Assembly (NCBI GenBank): GCA_030432235.1 | Contig: JAUIHT010000006.1 | Location: 310,001 to 374,000 of the forward strand | DNA: 64,000 bases | Origin: Verrucomicrobiia bacterium | GTDB lineage: Bacteria; Verrucomicrobiota; Verrucomicrobiia; Opitutales; Cerasicoccaceae | Direction: 5' to 3' | Shown here: positions 28,290-37,757 of the stretch, piece by piece | How positions within the stretch are numbered: position 1 is the first letter of the stretch | How the letters are laid out: each line of letters begins with the position of its first letter | Program-made: the position numbers and the translations under genes | Notes under the pieces: model-generated | What the model was told of the DNA's origin: nothing | What the model saw: only the letters and a program-made list of their open reading frames with translations | Databases searched by the model: none

Positions 28290-28423
28290 AATCGGTTCTA
28301 GAAGACTATTCCGGCCATTTTGGAGGGGCTGGTTCTGAGTCATCTATAAGCGGCCATGAACCAGAAACCGCTCTCTGCCGTTTGCTATCACAATTTTAAT
28401 AAGCCCTCATTAATCATTCAAAA

Positions 28424-31400
28424 ATGTACCGTTGCCCGCATTACCTCTTTAAATTCCGTACACTCATTTGTTGCCTTACTGGCTTATGTATCGCCCCATT
28501 GGCTAATGCCGAGCTCATTGAGCCACCTTCGGAATATAACCCTTTCATGTCTCCGTTGTTAAAGGCCACCCCGGACACCGAGCTCCTAGTAGCCTTCGAA
28601 GCCAACGGACAGCCTGTATCGTCGATAGGCCCCGAAGCCGAATTGCTTGGCAGCTATACCGCTCTACCAGCAGACCGAGAGCTCCCAGGCGCAAGCGGTG
28701 TGGTGCGTCTTCCTGGCACAAAGTCAGACAAGCCGGAAGTAAAAGGAAAGGGTTGGATAGAAATTCCCAATGGAGCAACCTTCCTCAATCAAGGCGCCTT
28801 TACCATCGATATCGTCGTTCGTTTTTCAAAGAATATCGATACCATCCTTACCGCGGGAGGCAAAGATGCGCAGCTTTCAATCAATATCTTGGATCGCGAT
28901 GCCGGAACCGCCCGTATTGCCTATCCGATCAACTCGAAAGAGCAGGAAACTGTCGAAATATTCGGCATCTATGAAAACACAGGCCCACTGCGTCAGGATT
29001 TGTTTCAAATATTTACTTTCACCTACGACGCTAAAGGCATACTCCGCGGCTATATCGACGGGTTGATAGCCTTCGAGCAAAAGCTCAAAGACGTAAAAGG
29101 GCCTTTGGCGATTACCGATGGCCCCCTGCTCATCGGATCTCATAAATTCTGGAAAACGGTACTCCAGGGGGATTTCGCACAAGTGCGCATACAGTCCGGA
29201 GCCCATGAACCGAAACGACGTGAGCTTCGCCCGATAAACCCCGCAGTGGAAGGCTGGCGATTCGACTTCGGTGACGGCAACTCACCCACGGAGCCCGGCT
29301 GGATAGGGATCGCCCCAGCCACGACGACAGCAGGAGTATCCTGGTCAGAAGCACCTAAGGAAGGCTATGACGGCTGGTTCTTCGGGAACCGCTATGATAC
29401 GCGCCCCGAAGCAGCCACGAAGTCGCGTTCCCGTCGCGCTGCTAGCTGGGTACGACGTGACGGTGTAATGGTGCCTCCCGGCAGTTTACTAAACTTGGAC
29501 ATTCCCGACGGCACGTATGCAGTAACGGTACTCGTAGGCAATAACCGTGAAGACGTGATAACGGAGACGGTCACCGCCAACGGTAAAGTCATCGGCGAAA
29601 ATTTCATTACCAGCCTGGGCAGAACTTCCTATCTGTTCGAAAGAACCGCTCGAGGCATCATTACGCTTTCCCAAGGCCAGGGGCTCGACATCGCATTGAA
29701 TGCGGTCACTCCAAAAGGTGACGAGGTGCCGGGCTACCTTCAGGGAGTGATGGTGGAACCGATCGCCCCACTCCCAGTCACACGCGAAGGAGACCGTATC
29801 GTCTGGATTGGCTCCGCACAGGCGCCGAAAGGCTTTGTAGAGGCCGCCGCGCTCTATGAAAAACGCGACATACCGGGAGCTTTTGAGGCTGCCGGAACGA
29901 TTCAAGACCCCGTGGCACGCAATGCGACCCGTGCCTGGATCATGGGGTATCCTCGGCTGATGAAAAGTGCCGATGTCGATCGCCTGACCCTCATGCAGGA
30001 AGACCTCGCCCTTGCAGTGAATGAAGACCCGAACAACATCGCTCTGCACTATCTGCTTTCCAGCACGGACATCATGCGTAATGCCACCATTGGTTACGTG
30101 CACCAATGGAATAATGGCATCATCTATGGAGCCCTAAAAACGCGTCCCTGGCGTCTGGCGTCGGACTTGGCGCTGAGTATCGCACCGGAAGAGCCCTGGT
30201 ACGGCAACGCGCGCCTGCTGGGCGCCTCGGCTATTTGGCAAAGCGGTCAACAAGGTGGCGGCTATTCCCCTGATGGGAAATGGGTCAAACCAGACAGTCG
30301 TATCCCTTTTGATCCTCCCATACCTATCTTCGAAGAAGTTGTGGAGTTATATCCCAATTCCAGCATGGCTCGTGTGTTCCTGGGGGAAATGGTCCCTGTG
30401 GAAAAAGAAATCCCTGTTCCCGAAAATGCCCCGGAATGGGCCATCCTGCAACACCGCGCGATGGTACGGCTTCTTGATGTATTGCATTACTGGTACGATG
30501 AGCGCATGGAGAAAGACGGCACCATGGGCGGCGGCCTGGGAGATGATGTCGAAATGATGCGGTGGTGGAACGTCGCCATCCTGGCAGCAGATGACGACAA
30601 GGCCCGCGAAGGATGGAGTCGCCTGGCCGATACCGCCTGGGTTAAGCATGGCAAGCAACCCATGGGCGACACCATGGACGACGCCGAGCATGTTGCCGAA
30701 GACTTCAGTGACTCACATTCCCTGCGGCCCTTGCTCGAATACAAGGGCGACCGTTTCGATGAAATGCTCGAACGCAACCGCAGTCTGCTCCCCATCGTGC
30801 GGGATGTTCTCATGGCACGCACGGATGACGGCTATCTGATGTTCAAAAGCCATGTCTATTCGCGCAATGCAGTCGATCCGCGGACCGGCGATGCGCCCTA
30901 TAACATCCGTACGATGCTACCCCTTATCTGGTACGCTTACTTCAACCAAGATGATCAGGAGGTGACCGAAATAATAACTGAATACGCCCGCAGCTGGAAA
31001 GATGCCACCCTATCGGCCACCGATGGCAAGCCTGCCGGTATCACGCCGATGATGATCCTTGCCGAAGACCGTTCCACTCTGCACTTGGAGAGCGGCACGA
31101 ACCGGAGAGCTCCGCGTATTCCCGAAGACGGCTCAACGGACTGGGTTTATCCTGGCTACTGGACCTACGCCTATCCTAGAGGGTACACCAACAACATCTA
31201 CGACCTTTGTCTCGCCGCGTACGACCTTACGGGCGATCCGCAATATCTAGACCCCCTCAAGGCAGCAGGTGAGCATCTGAGTCATCATACTGCATTGGCT
31301 CCGACTAAAGAAGAAATCATGCCCCAGGGTGGTTTGTTAGGCTCTACCTTCAGACAAGAAGACCCGGAAGACAAAGCACGCGGCTCACTTGAATACGCCA

Positions 31401-32068
31401 TCGCACTGAACTGGTCCGGCCTAGCGAAAGCTGCGGCTCAGTACCGCCTCGCAACGGGCGACACACAATTCGACGAGATGCTGGAGGCATATGGCCCAGC
31501 GGAAATTCGTACACAACTCGCAGCCTCAAAGGCAGATTCCGAAGTGGAGTTTGAAGCCGCCGTGGAACCCACGAAGGAAGCCTTGCGCGCCGCCCTCGGT
31601 AATCTTGACTACAACGAAGTGCTCCGGACGGAACTGGGCCAGAGCACCGACCGCATCTGGGTACCAGGCTCGCAAGTACTGCTGTCCGCCTACACAGGCT
31701 CCATATCCGGAACGCCTCCCCTCACCCGCCGCGGGGCGGAACAGCAATGGCCCACGTATGCAGTCACTTGGGAGGAAACCGGCCCAGATATCAGCGCCTT
31801 GTTTATCCAGAACCAGAAAACGGGACTGGAAACGATGCTCTACAACTTCGCCGAGACAAAGAAGGACATCGCCATGCGCGTATGGCGCCTGAAGCCCGGC
31901 AAGTATCAATTCACCATAGAGCCTGCCTGGCCCACTGGACAAACACCGCTGATTGATCAGGTCATTGATATTCGTGAGAAAGGGCAGAAAGTCGAATTCT
32001 CGGTGCCCTCACAGCAGGAGCTACGGCTGTCCTTGGAAGCTGTTAGTTTGAGCGCAAAAGACAGTTGA
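28424..32068 (+). CDS. Very large secreted LamG plus alpha-toroid protein, putative polysaccharide-active enzyme
   Basis: A 1214-residue protein with a signal peptide ending near IAPLANAE. Residues about 90-260 form a concanavalin A/LamG-like domain (GWIEIPNGATFLNQGAFTID, FTYDAKGILRGYIDGLIAF). About 275-440 is a second beta-sandwich with malectin-like features (FDFGDGNSPTEPGW, VTVLVGNNREDVITETV). Residues about 470-1080 are helical with WGN, WYDERM and YDLCLAAYDLTGDPQYLDP segments that suggest an (alpha/alpha) toroid as in polysaccharide lyases and related enzymes. No established family is recognised. Regulation by the island LacI protein is inferred from site C. Confidence 0.6.
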   Translation: MYRCPHYLFKFRTLICCLTGLCIAPLANAELIEPPSEYNPFMSPLLKATPDTELLVAFEANGQPVSSIGPEAELLGSYTALPADRELPGASGVVRLPGTKSDKPEVKGKGWIEIPNGATFLNQGAFTIDIVVRFSKNIDTILTAGGKDAQLSINILDRDAGTARIAYPINSKEQETVEIFGIYENTGPLRQDLFQIFTFTYDAKGILRGYIDGLIAFEQKLKDVKGPLAITDGPLLIGSHKFWKTVLQGDFAQVRIQSGAHEPKRRELRPINPAVEGWRFDFGDGNSPTEPGWIGIAPATTTAGVSWSEAPKEGYDGWFFGNRYDTRPEAATKSRSRRAASWVRRDGVMVPPGSLLNLDIPDGTYAVTVLVGNNREDVITETVTANGKVIGENFITSLGRTSYLFERTARGIITLSQGQGLDIALNAVTPKGDEVPGYLQGVMVEPIAPLPVTREGDRIVWIGSAQAPKGFVEAAALYEKRDIPGAFEAAGTIQDPVARNATRAWIMGYPRLMKSADVDRLTLMQEDLALAVNEDPNNIALHYLLSSTDIMRNATIGYVHQWNNGIIYGALKTRPWRLASDLALSIAPEEPWYGNARLLGASAIWQSGQQGGGYSPDGKWVKPDSRIPFDPPIPIFEEVVELYPNSSMARVFLGEMVPVEKEIPVPENAPEWAILQHRAMVRLLDVLHYWYDERMEKDGTMGGGLGDDVEMMRWWNVAILAADDDKAREGWSRLADTAWVKHGKQPMGDTMDDAEHVAEDFSDSHSLRPLLEYKGDRFDEMLERNRSLLPIVRDVLMARTDDGYLMFKSHVYSRNAVDPRTGDAPYNIRTMLPLIWYAYFNQDDQEVTEIITEYARSWKDATLSATDGKPAGITPMMILAEDRSTLHLESGTNRRAPRIPEDGSTDWVYPGYWTYAYPRGYTNNIYDLCLAAYDLTGDPQYLDPLKAAGEHLSHHTALAPTKEEIMPQGGLLGSTFRQEDPEDKARGSLEYAIALNWSGLAKAAAQYRLATGDTQFDEMLEAYGPAEIRTQLAASKADSEVEFEAAVEPTKEALRAALGNLDYNEVLRTELGQSTDRIWVPGSQVLLSAYTGSISGTPPLTRRGAEQQWPTYAVTWEETGPDISALFIQNQKTGLETMLYNFAETKKDIAMRVWRLKPGKYQFTIEPAWPTGQTPLIDQVIDIREKGQKVEFSVPSQQELRLSLEAVSLSAKDS

Positions 32069-32160
32069 GGCATTTTATGCTAAAGAGCGGTAAGCGTCGG
32101 GACAAATACCTTCAATCGCTCATTTAATTCCATTTACGTTTTCTCATCCTTCAACGACTT

Positions 32161-33270
32161 ATGAATCCCCGAAAAATTGTATCATTCCTAAATTGCGTCA
32201 TACTCCTCACGTCTTGCCAGGTCGACGCGGACACCATTTACGTAAATCAGCGTATCGGTAATAATGCCTGGACCGGAAAAAGTGAAGAAGCTTTTGCGGA
32301 GCAAGGACCCGTCAAAAGCATCCAGAGAAGCATAGAGCTAGCCAAACCTGGTGACACCATAGTAATCGTTTCCGGTAGCGGCCCCTATCATGAAGCCATC
32401 CGCATCAAGGGCCATCCGGGAGAGCCGGAGAAGCCGATAACCATCGAAGGTAACGATGTTGTAGTCGACCTGGGTATGGATATCGCCAATAGTCAATGGT
32501 CCCATGAAAACGGCTTGTGGGTACTGGACCAGCCGAGAATCCCACCCAAAACCTGGGGGATGGGCCAACGGGTCACCGCCTTTTACAAAGGACGTGGAAT
32601 ACGCTTCTATACCGGGAAAGAGGACTTCCGTGAAGACTTCACCGCCAGCCTGGACGAAGAGGGGCGCCTCCATTTTCAATTTCCTCATGGGATGAAACCA
32701 CCTTTCACCGGCCTCGTGTTGCCTCAAAGGCCCACAGACAATGCACTCGGTTTTTCCGATGCGAGCTACTGGATACTGAAAAACATCCACATCCGCTACG
32801 CTGGAAATGATGGCTTCAACTTTCATGGCCATGGAAAGGGCATGCAGGTGATCAACTGCTCAGCCATATTCTGCGGGGACGAGGGCATTAGCTCACATGA
32901 GACCATGGAGGTCGTGACTCGCGATTCCCTTTTCGCACTAAATGGGTCAGGCTCGGGCGGTGTCGTCGATGTGCATGAAAGTGAAACGACCTATATCAAC
33001 TGCATCTCCGCATATAATCGTGGAGCCGGCTACGTGATGCGTGGCGGAAAGCATGTCCTTGAAAATTGCTTGTCCGCAGCGAATGAGCGCCTTGAAACCG
33101 ACAGTGTGCTTTCAGAAAAGAATACGCGGATCAAGAACCTGGAAACCATTCCTGCAGGGCCGGACGCTATTGAGGCGATAAAGGCATGGAACGCCGATCA
33201 CCCTCAATTGCCGCGCCTGCTTGAGACCATCGAGGAACTGAAAGCGCAAGACACAGAGTTGGTTTTTTAG
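32161..33270 (+). CDS. Secreted right-handed beta-helix protein (pectate-lyase-like fold)
   Basis: A 369-residue protein. The N-terminus VILLTSCQVDADTIYVN gives a possible lipobox (LTSC) or a signal peptide. The start of the helix is typical: GPVKSIQRSIELAKPGDTIVI, then ITIEGNDVVVDL. Later coils repeat inward-facing Asn/Cys/Gly: WILKNIHIRYAGNDGFNFHG, MQVINCSAIFCGDEGISSH, TYINCISAYNRGAGY. Right-handed parallel beta-helices of this type are polysaccharide lyases, epimerases or hydrolases. No clear catalytic Lys/Arg set could be chosen. It is convergent with the lectin-like gene. Confidence 0.7.
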   Translation: MNPRKIVSFLNCVILLTSCQVDADTIYVNQRIGNNAWTGKSEEAFAEQGPVKSIQRSIELAKPGDTIVIVSGSGPYHEAIRIKGHPGEPEKPITIEGNDVVVDLGMDIANSQWSHENGLWVLDQPRIPPKTWGMGQRVTAFYKGRGIRFYTGKEDFREDFTASLDEEGRLHFQFPHGMKPPFTGLVLPQRPTDNALGFSDASYWILKNIHIRYAGNDGFNFHGHGKGMQVINCSAIFCGDEGISSHETMEVVTRDSLFALNGSGSGGVVDVHESETTYINCISAYNRGAGYVMRGGKHVLENCLSAANERLETDSVLSEKNTRIKNLETIPAGPDAIEAIKAWNADHPQLPRLLETIEELKAQDTELVF

Positions 33271-33299
33271 AGAATACGTACGACCTGTTCTTTGTATAG

Positions 33300-33320
33300 A
33301 AAACGCGGGGCAACCGCCCC
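33300..33320 (-). terminator. Terminator for the leftward lectin/CBM operon
   Basis: On the complement, GGGGC (33320-33316) pairs with GCCCC (33311-33307) around a four-base loop and is followed by GCGTTTTCT. It lies 24 bp beyond the stop of the gene at 33344. Confidence 0.55.
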
Positions 33321-33343
33321 AGGCTTGGAACTTTCGGCAGCCC

Positions 33344-34111
33344 TTACCTCTTATAGAATGCAATACCGGCCGTGGGCTCAGTGACATATTCCCATTCGCC
33401 ACTGAGCTTACCAATCGTCGGCTCCTGCAAGGTATAGCTGATTTCGGGTATGACGCCTTCACCCTGAATACCGTCGGATGAATCGAAGCGATCGAGCAGT
33501 AACGTGGCTAGATTCGGCTCTGGCCGGGTGTTTTTGAGCGCTTCCTTATCTTTGGCGACCATCGAAAGCTTAATGGCATTTAGAATAATGCGGGAATCGC
33601 CATCGCTGCCATCCTTTCTATAGCCAAAGATTAGATCCACTTTTTCCAAAGATCCCCAGAAGCCTTTTCCGTAAGTCTTGGAGCCACGCAGCTCGCCGTC
33701 TACATAGAGCCATAGCGTTTTGCCTTTCCAAACATAAGCGATGTGGTGCATCTCGCCTTTCTTCCAGTCTGGTGCAGGCTCACTACCCATGATACCACCG
33801 CCCCCGAACTCCGAATCCCTGGAGTGCGACGATATTTTCAGCCCAATCTGTCGCTTATGGCGATACCAAACAGACTGGATGGTCCATTCCCCGGGTATGC
33901 TTAAACGAAAGACATCAAAGACATTATAATATTTCCCGTCATCGGGTGGGTACAACTCGTCAGCCATGGGAGTAAGCCACACCTCCAAGGTCCCCTCATT
34001 GAGTTCCATATTGCCGGCTGCCGGGTAAGAAAGCTTGCCGCCGTAGGTAAAAGCAGAGGTCAACAGACCAAAAACGATGAAGAATACTTTCCGATTCTGC
34101 TTATTAAACAT
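33344..34111 (-). CDS. Secreted concanavalin A-like lectin domain protein
   Basis: About 255 residues from the ATG at 34111, chosen because it starts right before the signal peptide (VFFIVFGLLTSAFTYGG); ATGs at 34117 and 34138 are alternatives. One LamG/concanavalin A-like domain fills the protein: NMELNEGTLEVWLTP, GEMHHIAYVWKGKTLWLYVDGEL, then VDLIFGYRKDG. Such domains bind glycans, or act as small accessory enzymes. It is the second gene behind operator D, about 67 bp after the large CBM9-type protein. Confidence 0.7.
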   Translation of the reverse strand: MFNKQNRKVFFIVFGLLTSAFTYGGKLSYPAAGNMELNEGTLEVWLTPMADELYPPDDGKYYNVFDVFRLSIPGEWTIQSVWYRHKRQIGLKISSHSRDSEFGGGGIMGSEPAPDWKKGEMHHIAYVWKGKTLWLYVDGELRGSKTYGKGFWGSLEKVDLIFGYRKDGSDGDSRIILNAIKLSMVAKDKEALKNTRPEPNLATLLLDRFDSSDGIQGEGVIPEISYTLQEPTIGKLSGEWEYVTEPTAGIAFYKR

Positions 34112-34178
34112 GGGCATGAGGGATGCGTTGAGATTCAAAACTGGACTATAAATATAGGAAAAAGGCTGCGCAAGCTAG

Positions 34179-37100
34179 TTACCCTTCCACACTCTCGCTC
34201 AAGGGCTTCTTTGAGGATACACGCAGGAGGCGATAACGTTCCGGCAGAATGTCGAGATTAACGACACCGTCCGTCATCTCAATCGTCTCCAGGGTGACAC
34301 CGTCGATGACTTCGATATCCTCACCGAGCGCCTTGCCGACTACTGAATTACGCAGGTCCACAGTAACGCCTTCGATGGGTTTCTTATCCAGATTAGTCAC
34401 CACAACGACAGCCCGTTCTTTATCATCACTGATAAATGCGCTACTTAGCAGAGCCTCATCGGATACAGGCACCGCCTGGTAGTGGCCGGCTTCGTTTTCG
34501 TAGTAATAGTGGGATGTCTGGCTCCCATCCATCGGAACCCAGTCAAAGGTATCCCAATATGCATAGAGCGGGCGCTTGGCCCAATCATAGCTCCGGTAAC
34601 GCCCCACGGGCAGGAGGGTATACTCCTTCGCATAGGTGCCATGCAAAAGCGTAACCGCTGAATGCGTGCTGACGCGCATCGGCAAATCCTCCCAGTCATT
34701 AATTTCACCTGAGTAGAGATTGCCAAAGGGCTCGGCGGAATACTCAGAACGAAACTCCTCAAAGGGCATCCAGGATTCGCGGAGGGACTGCGCATACATT
34801 GGGCGACCTTCACCACGGTTCTGAATGTCTGCGTAGATGTTGATAGGCCACATGCTACCGGTGTGGTTGTAGATTATGCCGTCTTCGACAACTTCACCAT
34901 GGTATATTGAGTAAACGCGGCGATATAACTCCCGGGTGGCGAGAACACCGTATTTCGGACGCGTACGCCCCTCCGAATCAACCCATGCATTGCCAATACG
35001 TGCGTTCTGGTCCTGCTGGAGATTAGCCGTGGAGTCCCAGAGCACGCCGTCGGCCCCATACTCCTTTGCAATATCGGCATGCCCCCAAGCCATAAAGTCG
35101 ACGTAGGCACCATTTTCACCGGCCGACTGTGCGTAGGCGCCCCACCCTTTATTCTCGATGGGATACTTGCCTAGCTCGTAAGAAAAATCCTGCCAGTTCT
35201 TGCTGCTGGCATTTACTCCCCACCCGGTATAGAGTATGGCTTTCATACCATACTTATGAGCGAGCTCGATGCCCTTTTTGAGCTTTTCACGTTGCTCCGG
35301 TTCAACGGGGCGCTCCGGCGTGCCACCCAACTCGGTGGTGGAATTGCCGCGCCAACTGTAATAGAAGACAAAGACCTTGCCACCAAGTTCAGCAACACGT
35401 TTGAACACTTCCTCGTCTGTTACAACGCCAAGTTTCTGATAAATATTTAAGATGCCGCGATCCTTGGGTGTCTCACGAATGGGCGTCGCCTGCAACCCGA
35501 ACTGTAGCCGCATAGGCTTGTCCAGACTTATCGGCTTCTGAATGATATGGGCGAGTAACTCACCACCTTTGCCATTCTGCGGGGGCAGGGTTTCAAGGAC
35601 AGCGTTGGGTTTGTCGATTGACCAGTCTATAGGAGCTTCGGCGATGAAGCCCATGCCTGCAGTCTCGTTGCCGATCCACAAATAAGGCGTAAAGGGTATC
35701 TTGGCATGCTCCAGGAAGCCGGGGGCTCCATTGAGTTCAGGCTCCGGTACTTTGGATTGAATCAATGGATCTACCAAAAATTTGTGGCGGCCCATTAATT
35801 CACACAGCTCGGGATTCACCTGGATGCCCAGCGACATGGATTCGATATCAACCGGAGCGTCTGTCGGCGCCAGTTCCAGATCATACCAGAGCAGGCCATC
35901 AAACTCAGCCCGCAGGGTGCCGCTCAGCTCAAGACCTTTCGCGCTAAGGGTAACATCATAAGTAACGCCACCATCGGAGGATTCGATTGCCTCCATTTTG
36001 GTCACTTTCCAATCGACGGAGCCACTGCCGGTCTGTGCCTGGAGCGTGACTGGAGCCGAAAGCACTTCGACACCATTGCTAACGACCGATGCCGGGAAGA
36101 CGGTGCTCAAGTCATAATCACGTCCCCAGACTTGGAAATCGCCTGGAGTCTCCGCGACTACCGGGGTCCATGGTCCGGGAACTTCAATCTGGTTCCCCTT
36201 TTCATTCTTGAACCAGGGCGGTGTAGCCGGACGTTCTACCGGAGTGATATTTGTGGCCAGCAATTCACCATTGGGAAGGAAGTATTCAGCTTTCACTCGG
36301 TAAAAGCCAGCTTCGAGGTCTTTAACAGGCAATTCCAGTTTGACTTCATCATCGCCAGCATCAACGGACTGTGAGACTTCCGAAATGACGGGTTGCTGGG
36401 ATTCGGCCGGGATTAGGCTCACTTTGAGAACACCGCCTTCAGACGCATCCAGAGCTTTCGTGTCCGCAAACACATCAATAACCTGCGAGTAGAGCCAATA
36501 GGGCTCCAGACTCAGTGAGAGAGGTGGGACAATCTCAAATACAGACGCCCCTGACGCCAATACTTGATCGTTACCAGTGGTTACCCGATACTGTACCAAA
36601 TATTCACCCAGCGGTAAATCAGATCCGAAGCCAAATGTTTTACGTACCCCCTTTGAGACCTCAATGGTTTCAGTTGCTTCAGCGCCGCCTTCTACTGGTT
36701 GATACTGCTCTTCAGCGAATTCTATCATGGCGATCAGACTCGCGTTCTTTGCAAACTCAACTTGCGAATCATGGCTGACGCCACTTTCGATATTATCGTA
36801 ATAACTTTTTATGGTGGAATCGCTGGTATCACGGCCGGAAACACTTATTTGCGTCTTAATGCCGAAAAGATCACTGGTGCCATTAGCCACTGAAAAGCCG
36901 ATGCCGTGCTGGCCGTTGGGCAACTTACCTACGGTGTTGAGCTGAACCGCCGGGACTTTGGCAAAGCGAATGCGCCCGAAGTTCCAGAACTGATGCCAGA
37001 TGTTTCCCCGGTAGGACCAGTATGCGACCTGCGTAAAAGGGGTGCGCCGATTATCGACGAAATCGAATCCCCACCATTCCATTGGGCTGGGAGGGCCATC

Positions 37101-37679
37101 TAATCCGAAGGCTTTGAACGGGATGGCTATTTCCCCCTCCCAGCCAGTGTCGGTCAAGCGGACTGCTTTCTCCCAATCCGCATCCCAGTCATTATCTTTA
37201 TTTGGATCACAGTGGGCATCGCCAAAAGCTCCGTTTCCGAAGATGATGAAATCATACGTATCGTAAAAGTCCAACTCTGGGGCGAGCAGGATTTCAACCG
37301 CATCGATATTACCAAAACTCGGGCTTTGGAGGCGCCCTTCTTCGTTGGGAGTAGCCGGATGCGGTGTTTCCTTCGGACGGTTGATGCTGAAAGCCAAGTA
37401 AATATTCCTATCATCATAACCCAGACGGATTGTATGGTCATACTCGCTTATCAATCCCTGTTTACCAGACAACAGCGGACCGACTTTAGCGGCTGCCAGC
37501 CACTCATTGAGCGAAACAGTGCCATCAATAGAAGGGGCTGTTGACAGATATGGGATAGTCCATTCGGGGGTACGCTTCCATTGCAGCTCACCCGCATCTT
37601 TCGCAGGGTCGTTAGCCTTAAGTGTCGCACTGCATAGGCAAACGAGAGCCAAGGCACTAAGAAATTTGCCATTCATCAT
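34179..37679 (-). CDS. Large secreted CBM9-like plus TIM-barrel (DUF6067-like) protein
   Basis: A 1166-residue protein with a signal peptide (LSALALVCLCSATLKAN). The N-terminal ~220 residues resemble carbohydrate-binding module family 9 (APSIDGTVSLNEWLAAA, IRLGYDDRNIYLAFSI, WEGEIAIPFKAFGL). After beta-rich linkers, residues about 730-1070 form a glycoside-hydrolase-like barrel: KVFVFYYSWRGN, YGMKAILYTGWGV, and KEYGADGVLWDST, followed by a domain of the DUF6067 type. The WDST acid could be catalytic, but no activity is established. Operator D is 29 bp before the start, so LacI-type repression would block transcription directly. Confidence 0.7.
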   Translation of the reverse strand: MMNGKFLSALALVCLCSATLKANDPAKDAGELQWKRTPEWTIPYLSTAPSIDGTVSLNEWLAAAKVGPLLSGKQGLISEYDHTIRLGYDDRNIYLAFSINRPKETPHPATPNEEGRLQSPSFGNIDAVEILLAPELDFYDTYDFIIFGNGAFGDAHCDPNKDNDWDADWEKAVRLTDTGWEGEIAIPFKAFGLDGPPSPMEWWGFDFVDNRRTPFTQVAYWSYRGNIWHQFWNFGRIRFAKVPAVQLNTVGKLPNGQHGIGFSVANGTSDLFGIKTQISVSGRDTSDSTIKSYYDNIESGVSHDSQVEFAKNASLIAMIEFAEEQYQPVEGGAEATETIEVSKGVRKTFGFGSDLPLGEYLVQYRVTTGNDQVLASGASVFEIVPPLSLSLEPYWLYSQVIDVFADTKALDASEGGVLKVSLIPAESQQPVISEVSQSVDAGDDEVKLELPVKDLEAGFYRVKAEYFLPNGELLATNITPVERPATPPWFKNEKGNQIEVPGPWTPVVAETPGDFQVWGRDYDLSTVFPASVVSNGVEVLSAPVTLQAQTGSGSVDWKVTKMEAIESSDGGVTYDVTLSAKGLELSGTLRAEFDGLLWYDLELAPTDAPVDIESMSLGIQVNPELCELMGRHKFLVDPLIQSKVPEPELNGAPGFLEHAKIPFTPYLWIGNETAGMGFIAEAPIDWSIDKPNAVLETLPPQNGKGGELLAHIIQKPISLDKPMRLQFGLQATPIRETPKDRGILNIYQKLGVVTDEEVFKRVAELGGKVFVFYYSWRGNSTTELGGTPERPVEPEQREKLKKGIELAHKYGMKAILYTGWGVNASSKNWQDFSYELGKYPIENKGWGAYAQSAGENGAYVDFMAWGHADIAKEYGADGVLWDSTANLQQDQNARIGNAWVDSEGRTRPKYGVLATRELYRRVYSIYHGEVVEDGIIYNHTGSMWPINIYADIQNRGEGRPMYAQSLRESWMPFEEFRSEYSAEPFGNLYSGEINDWEDLPMRVSTHSAVTLLHGTYAKEYTLLPVGRYRSYDWAKRPLYAYWDTFDWVPMDGSQTSHYYYENEAGHYQAVPVSDEALLSSAFISDDKERAVVVVTNLDKKPIEGVTVDLRNSVVGKALGEDIEVIDGVTLETIEMTDGVVNLDILPERYRLLRVSSKKPLSESVEG

Positions 37680-37707
37680 CTTGTTATAGAAGGGTTGAGG
37701 GTAAAAT

Positions 37708-37721
37708 TGTACTCGTGTTCA
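37708..37721. promoter_or_regulatory. LacI-type operator (site D)
   Basis: TGTACTCGTGTTCA, identical to site B, lies 29 bp before the 1166-residue gene in the 78-bp space after the five-gene operon. It marks a separate transcription unit here. Confidence 0.7.
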
Positions 37722-37757
37722 AAAAATGAAAAAAAGCTATTAGGTTTCAAGAAAAAA

